Shown piece after piece: positions 37,001-46,244 of a stretch of DNA of 64,000 nt (its first letter is position 1; each line of letters begins with the position of its first letter). This DNA is from Eretmocerus hayati. Taxonomy: Eukaryota; Arthropoda; Insecta; Hymenoptera; Aphelinidae. The stretch is taken from positions 164,597,685 to 164,661,684 of the forward strand of contig CM056741.1 of the NCBI GenBank assembly GCA_029851415.1, given 5' to 3'. The notes under the pieces were generated by a model. The model was not told the origin of the DNA. It saw only the letters and a program-made list of their open reading frames with translations, and ran no database searches. Made by a program: the position numbers and the translations under genes.

Positions 37001-38262
37001 ATAACCGTACTTCCCTTTTTTATTTCCACTCCATTTTGGTTGAAGTTCACGTCGAATCCTGCATCCTGGATCCTCCGTACAGAGAGAAGATTGTAAGGCA
37101 CTTCTTGACAGTACAAGACGCCGTCGAGGACTCCCTGGAATCCACTGTCAGTTGTAACGTTGATTTTGCCTCTCTTCGTAGCCAATATGAACGCGCCATT
37201 CTTGGCGATTGAAATTCTCATCGGTGGGATGATATTCTCGTACTGGCTAAATAAATCATCACGGTTGATCAAATGTTCAGAGGCACCGGAATCCAGTAGA
37301 AACCTGAAGTTTTGTCCTCCTCTGTTGGTTGAATTGTATTCTCCTGTCATGAAGGCAAAGCCAGAAGCATATCCGCTATTTGGTGGTTGACCAGTTAACT
37401 GTACGGTCTGCAAGTCTGTATTCACACCCGCAGCTTTTTCCATTCTTTTTGCATAATAGCAATCGTTGATTTTATGCCCTTTTCTTCCACAATGATGACA
37501 CTTAATGTCCTGGTTACTCCTGTTGTACTTGTAATTTCCTCTTTTATTTTTGTTGAAGAAATTTTTCTTCTTCTGCTTCGAGTGACGAAATTTGTTATTG
37601 GTGTTGTTGTTACCGTTGCTGTTGAAATGATTCTTCTTCTGTTCTCCATGAGTGGGGCCAATTTGCAATACTTTGAGGCTGGTGTCTTCCTTCATGCCGA
37701 GTTTCTGTTCGTGATCGGTTAATCGAGTTTTGACGAATGATAGTGTCAAATTATCTTCGGGTAGAGTTTCTAAAGCCGTGATGACTCCGTCATAATGAGA
37801 AGGGAGTGTCAATAATAGATGTTCAACTTTGTCTTCTTCGTCCATTTTCGCTCCAGCCGCTTGAAGTTCCGTGAGGATATCATCAAAAATAGAGAAATGT
37901 TTAGTCAGAGTACCATTGTCCTTCATCTTGAGTAGCAGCAACCTTTTACGTAGGGCCATGCGAGTACAAACACTTTTACGCTCGTATATCGCATCTAATT
38001 TTTCAAAAACTTGCTTAGCAGTCAATCCTTCCTGCGCGAAGTGTATGTGCGAGTCAGCCAAGTAATCAACGAGCACACTTGTTACTGCACTGTCACTCTT
38101 TGTCCAAGCAGCCGTGGGCCTTTCCGGGACCGGCTCGTCGATAATCTTGATCAAATCCTTTGACGTGAGCAGCGCACGTACGCGTGTCTTCCAGATACTG
38201 TACCGCTCACCATCGAACTGTTTAATGTTCTTTCTTTTTTTCCAAATCCTCCATGATAACAC
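34060..38262 (-). CDS. copia-type Gag-Pol polyprotein, 1400 aa
   Basis: A single unbroken frame. In order: a UBN2-type Gag region (about 12-190) and a zinc knuckle C255-x2-C258-x4-H263-x4-C268. Next come an aspartic protease DSGA at 324-327 and a pre-integrase HHCC finger (H461, H466, C497, C500). The integrase core has D529, D592 and E628 with exactly 35 residues between the last two. After a low-complexity Ser/Asp/Arg linker (about 770-850) comes reverse transcriptase with DVKTAFL at 1001 and YVDD at 1086-1089. RNase H follows, with the SSTEAEY motif. All key residues are present. The protein would form virus-like particles and copy the element through tRNA-primed reverse transcription. Gag and Pol share one frame, as in Drosophila copia, so a Gag-only product would need splicing or processing. 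The start at 38262 is the first ATG; the family match begins near residue 13. Confidence 0.95.
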   Translation of the reverse strand: MLSWRIWKKRKNIKQFDGERYSIWKTRVRALLTSKDLIKIIDEPVPERPTAAWTKSDSAVTSVLVDYLADSHIHFAQEGLTAKQVFEKLDAIYERKSVCTRMALRKRLLLLKMKDNGTLTKHFSIFDDILTELQAAGAKMDEEDKVEHLLLTLPSHYDGVITALETLPEDNLTLSFVKTRLTDHEQKLGMKEDTSLKVLQIGPTHGEQKKNHFNSNGNNNTNNKFRHSKQKKKNFFNKNKRGNYKYNRSNQDIKCHHCGRKGHKINDCYYAKRMEKAAGVNTDLQTVQLTGQPPNSGYASGFAFMTGEYNSTNRGGQNFRFLLDSGASEHLINRDDLFSQYENIIPPMRISIAKNGAFILATKRGKINVTTDSGFQGVLDGVLYCQEVPYNLLSVRRIQDAGFDVNFNQNGVEIKKGSTVIVRGKPFEKLISIEFTLIKQQSNPQAHNMVIEKIPSFNLWHQRLGHIGKSKFLELKSHKMVEDIDQICSIIPHDEICEACISGKQARLAFQRTKDKSYVDRPLFMVHSDVCGPITPSSINGKNYFVLFIDEFTHYCVVYLIKYKSDVHQIFRDFVAKSESHFDLKIVNFYCDNGGEYLSRGMKEFFVSNGISYHLTVPHTPQQNGVAERMIRTITERARSMIHAAELDKVFWGEAVLTATYLINLTPTRALKFHKTPYEMWHKRKPQIKYLRIFGATVFVHNKIRKRKFDEKSWKAVLVGYEPNGYKVYDPLSGKFTTVRDVIIDEFSYLKSRPDMRLVGSYRGSSSVDETDTRSNSPKSVESRKSDTEKSDNDRSHKADTERSDRLESYHDHRATARISDDRSELNRVGDKSGKTPDTSTCSEKNKDLQGDLQLRRSGRLRQHPNISYEEDNRVDDYILCATSLLCEIPQSFHEIKYRRDRDLWEQAIRDELHSLMINKTWILVPRPDNKNIVDCKWVFTTKLDEFGNPSKYKARLVARGFSQKYLIDYDETFAPVARISSFRLLIAFANQFNLLVHHMDVKTAFLNGKLEEEIYMKVPEGVESSRDQVCRLLKALYGLKQGARCWFKTFEEELYKYGFRNSSVDRCIYILDRLNIDENIYVVLYVDDVIIITAKMATMINFKIYLQSRFCMTDLKEIKLFLGIKIIRENDQISLDQSSYIKTVLTKFGMIDSKPVKTPLPSKLNYDALNSNEKYEAPCQSLIGCLMYIMICTRPDLSAAVSILSRYTNKNNKELWQCLKRVLRYLKGTIDLKLTFARGDYDEILCGYVDSDWAGNDGTDRKSTTGFVFKLFERCTICWNTRKQNSVAASSTEAEYMALFEAVREAMWLKSLASSIKFEIPKPILIYEDNNGCISIAKNPTGHKRSKHIDVKYHFSREQVENKIIRLEHIPTGSQLADMMTKPLAEPKFVELRAGLNLK

Positions 38263-38348
38263 TTAGAAAATTTAATGAACCAGTCACAGTGTTCCTAAGC
38301 TATCAGAATCCACAAGTTTCACTTTCAACCAGATTCACATAAGGGGAT

Positions 38349-38362
38349 CTGGGCCCATAACC
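38349..38362 (-). other. Primer-binding site for initiator tRNA-Met (half-molecule type)
   Basis: Immediately inside the 5' LTR the plus strand reads CTGGGCCCATAACC. This is the anticodon-loop sequence of initiator tRNA-Met (anticodon CAT), not its 3' end. Known: Drosophila copia primes from a cleaved internal fragment of this tRNA. The same mechanism is inferred here. Confidence 0.85.
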
Positions 38363-38819
38363 TGTTGTAAGGTGAGGACCGGGATTGATTAAAGATTGTC
38401 TTAACTAAAATATCGATTTGCTCTTTATTGAAGAGCACACGAGAGTACGTCTTTATGGGAAGAAAACCACGAGAGATCTAGAGAGGCTGCCAGCCGGTGG
38501 CATCGTTTATATAGCCCGGCATCGGGCCTACAAGCAAGCCAAAGGTTTCTGATGCAATGAAAAATCAGGAGGCTCTAAGCAAAATGTATGTTAACTAAAT
38601 GGAAACACGACGGGCTTGCCGTGCGCCCATAGCAAACCGTGTAAACTGAGGGGCCCGCCGTATTCGCCCCTGCCACGAATGCGGTAGCGCAGCCTTGAGA
38701 AAAATGTACCAGCAGCCCAATGCACGAGCAGCATTAGGCGCGAGCAGCCCAATGCCCGAGGCGCTGAGCAGAGACAAGTTTGATATTGCCTTTACGAAAT
38801 TATTCAAGGCTTTTCTACA
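38363..38819 (-). repeat. 5' LTR and promoter of the copia element
   Basis: Same 457 bases as the other LTR. On the minus strand GCTATATAAA (38506-38515) is a good TATA box for the genomic RNA. The 70-codon frame on the minus strand at 38595-38807, and its twin in the other LTR, are LTR shadows. Confidence 0.95.
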
Positions 38820-38824
38820 GGGTA
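38820..38824. repeat. Target-site duplication GGGTA (right copy)
   Basis: Directly abuts the right LTR; matches 33379-33383. Confidence 0.9.
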
Positions 38825-39986
38825 TGCTCCAATTATGAAGTTTCCGCCATTGACGGCAATCTCATCTAGGAGATCCATCATTTTTTATTTCGATAAACCA
38901 CAACAGCAGGAGTATTCCATGCATCATCATCATTATTGCATTTTATGCTCTCCGCGCATAACATGTCCCTTCTTTTCCTGAACACGAAGAACGAAAGTTT
39001 GAGAAAATTTTGAAATTCATGTAACGCGCGAAGCGTTCGAAACTCTGACTCAACTCCCCTCTGATGGTGATGATGATGATGGGGCGTTACCCCAAGAGCA
39101 AAGAGAAACTTGAGATCAGCTCTCATTGTCGACGCTCTTCTATATGGAATAAGGCTCGTCACTCCCATTCCACGTGCGAATATGTCGCTTCCAATACTCA
39201 TACATATACTTATACATTTACTGATGGAAAGAACACACCGCCGCCGCCGCCGCCGCCATAATGCTTCTATAATACAACTTATAGCAGGTATAGTAATGCT
39301 TCATCGCGTTCTCTTGCGTATTGCATTCCGAGAAAGTCGTCGTTGTGATGTGCCAGAGGCAAAAGTGAGCGGCTATTCGCAATGTGACGATTTTTACTCT
39401 CCTTGCAGCATGCAGCAGCATCGCAGCTCTCGAATGAAAACAGCGGATTATTCGTGAGAGGGAGCTCGAGAGGGAGAGTGCGGATTTATGATGAAGGCTT
39501 GATATCATTGCAACTGTGAATGTTTTGGCGCTGTTACGACACTAATTTTCGTGGGTGAAGTTGCAAGACAAAATGGAATTCTGATTCTGGTTTATTATTA
39601 AAGGTTCAGATCATTAATTCCAAAAAGTTGGAATTTATTATGTCTCAGTTATCATCCTAGGGCACATCCTCTTCGAGTGTAATACGAATTTCTTTTTGGG
39701 GTCATATATTCACCAAAATTGGTTACACTTTTTTAGCTTTTTATGTCCGCAGGTCAAAGATTGATCATTTTATCATTGGCAAGATCTTGTTGGATTCAAG
39801 TAGCTTCTCGGGCTCAATCCTAATGTTATTCGTACTTGAGAATGATTTTTCAAAGATGTGAGAAGATTCAAAACAAGTTTAGAAATTCATATTCTACAGA
39901 TAAACATGCAAAGAGATGATGAGTACAAATGTACTGGTTGGTCTGTGAGTAACGTGCTATCAGTCACCACTTTTATCTGGTAACAC
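38825..39986. other. Non-coding stretch right of the copia element
   Basis: Includes a (CCG)n run at 39238-39256. Overlapping frames on both strands around 38880-39500 are low-complexity (His, Pro, Ala runs). No exon seen. Confidence 0.4.
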
Positions 39987-40927
39987 GTATAGAAAATCCT
40001 CGAATAATTTCGTATGGAGGCAAAATCAAATGAAACTTGTCTCTGTTCAGCTCTTCATCATACCTTGGAATGTTCGTAAATTTTTCCTCAAGCCCGGGCT
40101 ACCGCATACGTGGCATGGGCGCATACGGCGAGCCCCTCAGTTTACACGATTTCGTATAGGCACGCCTCACATCGTAGGGCGCCTCGGTGTTTCTATTTGA
40201 TTTGATTTGATTTGTTACCAGGTTCATTTTTACATTAACAAGAACTTGGTGGGTATTAAACCAAGTACTTTGCAGAGGTGCTTATAGCTCCTGTACGCAA
40301 GCTGGTTTGCTACAGTGAAGACGAGAAATCCATCTCCGACACTCATTTTTTATTGAGGCAAAGTGTACGGAAAGTGAATTTTTCATCCCCACTGGACCTA
40401 CAGTTTTAGGTGCATTCCGAACCACCGAAACCACGGTAGAGGCACTTGAAAAAAATCTCAGGGGTGCTGGGACCTTATTCTGAACACTCGGTGATTACTG
40501 TGGTGGCGGTGTGACTCGCTACGATTTTTCTACGTCCATCTTCCTTATACATGGTAGACTACCTAATTCCATGTTCCTTATACATGGCGAGTGACGTGAA
40601 TCGCACCACCGCGACAGTAATCGCCGAGCTCGGAATAAGATCTCCGGCCCCGGGGATCGAACCCACGACCTTTCGATTGAAAGCTGAGAGCTCTAATCCC
40701 GCTGCCATCGCGGATTCATTTAGTTAACATACATTTAGCTCAGTGCGCCTGATTTTTGACTGCATCCTAAACCGTTGGGTTTCATGCAGTTGTGACTCAG
40801 CTAATGAGCAATGCCAGCCTATTGGCAGCCTCTCTAAATGTATTGTGGCTCTCTTACGATACACACGTACTCTCAAGATACTTCAACCAACCTATTTATT
40901 CGAAAGATCCCGGTCCTCACCTTACGA
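39987..40927 (+). repeat. Decayed solo LTR of the same copia family, split by a SINE
   Basis: Read on the plus strand, it follows the sense strand of the intact element's LTR along its whole length. It starts near TATAGAAAATCC, has the GCTACCGCATACGTGGCA and CCCCTCAGTTTACACG blocks, resumes at TTAGTTAACATACATTT and ends CCCGGTCCTCACCTTACGAT. It is substantially diverged and in the opposite orientation to the intact element. Removing the 519-base insertion at 40195-40713 leaves about 420 bases against 457. No internal coding region is attached, so it probably formed by LTR-LTR recombination. Confidence 0.85.
40195..40713 (-). mobile_element. tRNA-derived SINE
   Basis: On the minus strand it starts CCGCGATGGCAGCGGG. 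An A box-like TGGCAGCGGGATT is at 40695-40707 and a B box GGTTCGATCC at 40654-40663, spaced as in a tRNA promoter. It ends in a simple (AAATC)n tail at 40195-40214. The body (about 40468-40650) contains a ~75-base inverted duplication around TTCCTTATACATGG. It interrupts the decayed LTR between GTGTTTCT and ATTTAGTTAAC. It has no protein-coding capacity and would be transcribed by RNA polymerase III and moved by a LINE. Confidence 0.8.
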
Positions 40928-43900
40928 TAATTCGAACAGAGACCAGTCATTGGAGTAGTATGGACACTACTCGATCCGCAAAAAAGCTCTCAAAGCTTGC
41001 ATCCGTGGCACCTTTGACGTGCCATTTAATATTGGAAGCACACATTCAGTTTCTTACAGCAGCTACACAGTCATAGCTACATAAAGCTTTGGAGCATAAT
41101 TCTTCATACATCAATCGAATCACATTTGGAATCAGGATCTTTCGATTGCTTCATCGTTCCTCCGTAATTCCAAACCTCTTCAAAATCAATCCTCTCCACC
41201 AGCATTGCATTACCAGTTTGAGATTGTTGGACGTTATCCTTCTTGCAATCCCTATCTCTTCCTTTCTGTAAATTCCTTGGATGTCAGAGTTTTCGAACCA
41301 TGCATACGCGCGCGCGTTCATGGATCAGCCATGCAGCAGCAGTGAAGTTTGCCTCTTGCGTTACCGTTCTTATTCGTGCTTGATATGTTGCTCCTTCTTG
41401 CACGCACCAAGCGTGGCGTGTGTAGCGCGGCGTCCTCGCAAGGCCCCCCTTGCCTATAACACCACCCGCCCCTCCTCCTCCTCATCCATTCCCCCTATCT
41501 ACCCTATCTAGGTATACCTATAACTACATACCAACCATCATATATAACTTACTACGATGCAACAGAGACAGCCATCAGAGTATAGAGAACTCTATAACGC
41601 GCTTGGTAAAACCGCGGGTGACCCCCCGATTCACTGCATTATACATACCTATATTTTAGACAATATCGCACTCGTACTCGTTACATACTCTCGTCGTTGT
41701 CGTCGTCTTCGAGCTTTGCGCGATGTGTATGCGCGGGCAGTCAGTTATATAGCGCCGCCAGCCGCCATCGCATTCCGTTTTCGTTCTTTTCTTTATGTTG
41801 AACAACCCAGGCCAGCTTGCCAGGCAGCTTCCCGAGCCATTCGCGCTGATGCTTTCGATGCTGCTGCTGATGCTATGATGTCCTGCTGCTTTATATTATA
41901 ACCATATTTGCTAGTGAAAATTGATAAAATAAAAGGCTTAGGATGGTGGTAAGCCTGCAAGCTCGAATTTTTAGTTTTGAGAGCTTTTTTCAGGTAACAT
42001 CTTGCTATCAGGGCCGCGCAAGATGGAGGTTAACTTGTTGACAAATCAGCTGAACGCCGCGGCAATAAACAAAACAGCTGATTGAAACAAATGATATGTA
42101 TGAAGATGAATCGTTTGGACGCTTCTTATAGCTACACTAATGTTCTTTCTATGATGTGATGAGTGAGAGTGGGAAACTTGAAATTTTTGAACGCTACCGA
42201 TGCGAATGACATGGTGATCGAAAAGTTTTGCGGGAACTTCTACCATTGTCATTTGTGTATGATAACCAACGAAAAATCGTTGCTTGATTTTATAGAAATG
42301 GGCATAACCCAGATAAAGCGGTTAACACAATGTTCGTGCTTGGGTGATGCGGCGCTTCGTCTAGAAAGTCGTCTGCCGTTCCATTTTCTGCTCACACGCC
42401 ATTTCACCACTGGCTGCTTCGCATTCATGTACTACACTCGAACCGAACGTGTTATAGGACTATACACTCTGCGTCACTGCTGGCTAGCCACCATTTTCAA
42501 CAAAGATTACAAGAACCAGCCTCCAAGACTTGATACACGTCAGTTCCGCGATAGGGTATAAATCTCAGCAGCATTGATGCAATCTTCGAACCTGCAGTGT
42601 GCACAAGACATCTTGAACCGATTCTATATCCAATCCGACTACATACAATCAAGATAGCCCGGGAAGCTAGGTTCGAAGCTATGAGGGCCTTTCTATGCGT
42701 CCATGACGAAAGCAGTAGAAAATTGATTGAATTTACCAATATTCCACCGTTTTTGGACGCAAGGTCCTGGAGTCTCTTACTGTAGAAAAACCTGCTTCTC
42801 GGGCTCATTTCCTCCCGAGTTATCTTGATAGTAATTCCAATTCGTTGAGAATAGGCACATCAGAATCAATTTACTGGTGTTCTATATAACCTAGTGTCCG
42901 CACTTCCTTCCTATGTGTACAGTACTCTTTGAAGGTCCCTCCCAAGTTGCCACCACCCATTGTACATGAGTGTAATAGTATGTCGTGTATTTTACTGTGG
43001 TAGTATACGTTATACATAATAGCGAAGAATCGGCAGATGGGGTGGTTTTCGGGTGGGTCTCAATTTGAGTAAGGGGAGTATTTCTTGCATCTCGTTGACT
43101 GCGTTGTGTTATACCCTTCTGGGCCTACAAGAGAGACACGTTTCTAGAACGAAACGACCCTTGAGTTGGCCAACCCTTTTCATTATTATACTCGCAATGT
43201 ATCGTTTAATGAAGCTTACCACCCTCATCTCCATTGAACTCTTCTTCCTCTTCATAACCTGCGAAGTGTGCTCGTTCGTTTATATCGTTTGATAACAATT
43301 CAGTCGGCATGAGTAGGACAATAATATTTGGTTTTATGAATCAACGCTAGAGCAGTTTTAAATACTTTGTAATCATATGTTTAATTAATCTAAGATTCAC
43401 GACCTGTACAACTGAATTTATTACCGTAAACTGTTTGAAAAAGTTGGAAGTACTTTTCTCTTTCCTTCACGTTTCTCTCTCCCCATTCGGTGCAGTGGTA
43501 TTATAGGAGAGTTTAGGAGGTCGTAAAACGGGATTACGACCAATTTTGTCGATTTCCCGTGAAAGCTCCCGTATGCTGATCTTGAGAGCTCATAACATTT
43601 ACACCTCTCTTAGCCGGTAAGCAATATTTTCATCGAAAAAATAGTTGTTCAATCGCGATCATACATATGTTTGTTTACTTTGTTAGTTAATTAAGATTTT
43701 TGTCGAGTTCCAACATGGAGTTGATCACATTGATTCTTGCAGAGCTCAACCAAAACTGATTGATCGTGAGGAGAAATTTTCCAAAATTGTTGATCTTAGT
43801 ACTAATGAAACGAGAAGAAAACTAATTCGTTGTAATTACACTTCTACAGATGCTCTTTCCTTCAACTTTTCAACTCTTGTAACATCAGTTTAAAGCGGGA

Positions 43901-44355
43901 CAACCTATATGCATTATTTTCATCATTTTGGAACACTCCATGTTATGGGACAACATTTTTCAATCACTTATTCTCATACTTGTCGTGCGTAAATTCCCAA
44001 ACGACCAACCATGATGCCATTTAAAAATAAAAGAACGTGTCAGAGATAACTAAAACAACTCGGTAAATCCATGCTGCGCGATCATCATCATTCGCATTCG
44101 CGAATCTTCTTTTTCTGTGGCACATTCTCTCTCTTTCTCTCTCCTTCTTTCCTTTTCTACCTGTTTTTTTTTTCAGTCTCCCTTTTACCTCGTGCTGCGT
44201 ATACGCCCCGCCGAATCGACTATAAACTGGTTTTCACGCGAGAGTGTCTTATACGCGCCGCGTCAGCAGCAAACGATCAGTCCTCCACATCTTCTCATGC
44301 TCTCAGTGACGATGAAATTTCCTCTACATTGCCTCTTGGATCCAATTGAATTCAG
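40928..44355. other. Non-coding stretch with GC-rich island and a repeat block
   Basis: 41290-41900 is a GC/CT-rich patch whose frames are shadows. 42660-42845 is related to 63690-63875 (separate entry). A 132-codon frame on the plus strand at 42163-42561 has no recognisable domain and no splice support. The rest is AT-rich. Confidence 0.4.
42660..42845 (+). repeat. Dispersed repeat, copy 1 (related to 63690-63875)
   Basis: Shares with the second copy the blocks TTCACCGTTTTTAGAC-like, AAAACCTGCTTC(T/C)CGGG and TATCTTGAT(A/T)GTAAT in the same order and direction. Diverged; family not recognised. Confidence 0.55.
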
Positions 44356-45207
44356 CAGGGTTCGTCGCCGGTACCCTATTCCCCTTTTTTACCACTTTTC
44401 TAGGCATTCCTCTATTTTTCCCCTATTATCGACCAAAAAGGCCGATTTTCCCCTTTTAGTACCCTAAAACGCGCCTCCACCCAAGAGACCGTCAAAATTC
44501 TGGCGAAGGCTGAATGACTAGCAAGTGCCGGGTGAGTGTAGTGTGAGATTGGAGTGCATGTATAGCTCTTTGATCCCTTGAATGCGCGTATATGCGGCGT
44601 CGTTGTTTTCTTTTTTTCTTTTTTCAATCTCTCACACTACGTAATACGAGTAGGCTCGAAAAGCAGATTCTTTATCGACGCTCGTCATTTCTCAGCTATA
44701 TACATCTTTATATACTCACAAAAATCTCCACCTACCATCTCATTATTTCATCCGGCAAGAGTGGTTGAGATGTTTATGACTTTCGCCATGAGCTCTGGCT
44801 GCCGTGACATACGAACCCTCACGTATGTATCGCGCTTGAGCCATGGTTTGGCGCCGTCCACAAAATGCTTTGATTTCGTTCGCTATGATTTAGTTTTCGG
44901 TGCTCTCATTGCGATTTTGCTCGACCGAAAGAGTCGAAGTACTCCATGAACGAACCCACAGTGGACATCAAGAATTAATGCGAACTGCCACGAGGCTTGG
45001 AGGCATGTAATCTCGTCAGTTGCTCGAAAGGACTCGGACGATTGATCGGCTTGTGTTATTTTATCACTCTTTAATATCGCGAATGCATGATATCATGTCT
45101 CAATTTTACATGTGAATTTTTAGAAGTGCCCTATTTGGTACCCTATTTTTCAACATTCCTGTCCCCTATTCCCCTAAGATTGGGTAGCACACCGGCGACG
45201 AACCCTG
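44356..45207. mobile_element. Non-autonomous DNA transposon with CAGGG ends (hAT-like)
   Basis: Starts CAGGGTTCGTCGCCGGT and ends with its exact reverse complement, a 17-base terminal inverted repeat. ATTCAG flanks it directly on both sides (44350-44355 and 45208-45213), a 6-bp duplication. CAGGG ends are common in hAT elements, which normally duplicate 8 bp, so the class is tentative. The interior has repeated CCCTATTCCCC runs near both ends and a TATA/T-rich middle. No transposase frame. Confidence 0.75.
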
Positions 45208-46244
45208 ATTCAGATTCAAATTCGTTACCTCGAAATGATTTGTCTGGGACGTTAGAGAACGAGTTGATTTGAGATCCAATAACTTTGCTATCTTAGTCTG
45301 CACGGAATACCTCACCAATTGTTAATATCTCTAAAGATTTTGATGTTTTTGGCTAAGATCAAAATAATTACCTAGTAATAGGAAATGTGCATGTCTGTTT
45401 GTTCCATCGTCGACCGCATCCGTCTTCATTTCATTATCGATCGAATTTGAGTTTTCGTGTCTATGTAGCTTGTATTGAGAGTTTGCCGAGAGGCGTTCGC
45501 GCGTCAAGCGATATTCTCGGCAGTTGCGTGAAATGTTCCTCCTGGCTTACACGATGTGCCACGATGGCTGACTGTCTTATACACTTGCGGCTTGGGTCAC
45601 TCAGTTATTTATGGCTCGTACTGCTCGCACTTGCCGTCTAACATTGCAGCCTCGGGCTTTCTTCAACGATTGAGGAAACGAGTATAAGAGGATTCGTGAC
45701 CAATGCAACATCGGTAAGAATACTGGCAGCTCTGAACCCAAGCAAAAGCTTTTGTCAAACTACTATAGTGGAAATTTTCGTCGGTTGGTTGTCGACCTAC
45801 TATTTCTCCTTTCGATGTTACAGCCTGTACATACTTTCGAAGTACCTTCATCTGGTGATGAATAGCTGGAAACTGTTTCATAATTGCATTTTGCTCATTC
45901 AACATATCTGATGGATGATTAACCCTTAGACTGCCGGCATTTTCCCTAATAAAATGACCACTTCCGAAGGGGAAAATTTGTATATATAAGTAACTGATAC
46001 GTCGCGATGATTTCTCGAGGTCGTGGGTGGCTCATATATAAGCCAGGCCGGCAGGCAACGGTCGGGCTCCATACTGTACATTTCGGGATTTTGCAGATTA
46101 TCATTCAATTACATCTAAATGAATTCCTGACTTCCTCGGATGTAATAGGCTGTCGGCTGTCCAAATCGCTTCTTCATGCATTCACATAATCAAAAAACAC
46201 TAAAAGTCAACAACAACACACAGACTACCTCAACTTAACCTCTT
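45208..46244. other. Non-coding stretch between two elements
   Basis: No exon, repeat or RNA gene was recognised. Short frames on both strands lack any domain. Confidence 0.35.

Larger units (their letters stand above)
33384..38819 (-). mobile_element. Ty1/copia LTR retrotransposon, apparently intact
   Basis: A 5436-base element on the minus strand: 457-base LTRs (TGTTG...CTACA on the plus strand), a primer-binding site, one gag-pol frame of 1400 codons and a polypurine tract. It is flanked by a perfect 5-bp duplication GGGTA at 33379-33383 and 38820-38824. The LTRs look identical base for base, and the frame has no stop or frameshift, so the insertion is recent. Gene order (protease, integrase, reverse transcriptase, RNase H) is that of copia rather than gypsy. 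A decayed relative of its LTR lies just to the right. Confidence 0.97.

Noticed and set aside
38825..38885. Short minus-strand frame reconstituted across the copia insertion site (MMDLLDEIAVNGG...)
   Set aside because: Only 22 codons when the insertion is ignored; too short to claim a disrupted gene.
42163..42561. 132-codon plus-strand frame
   Set aside because: No recognisable domain or splice evidence, and the adjacent sequence is a dispersed repeat.
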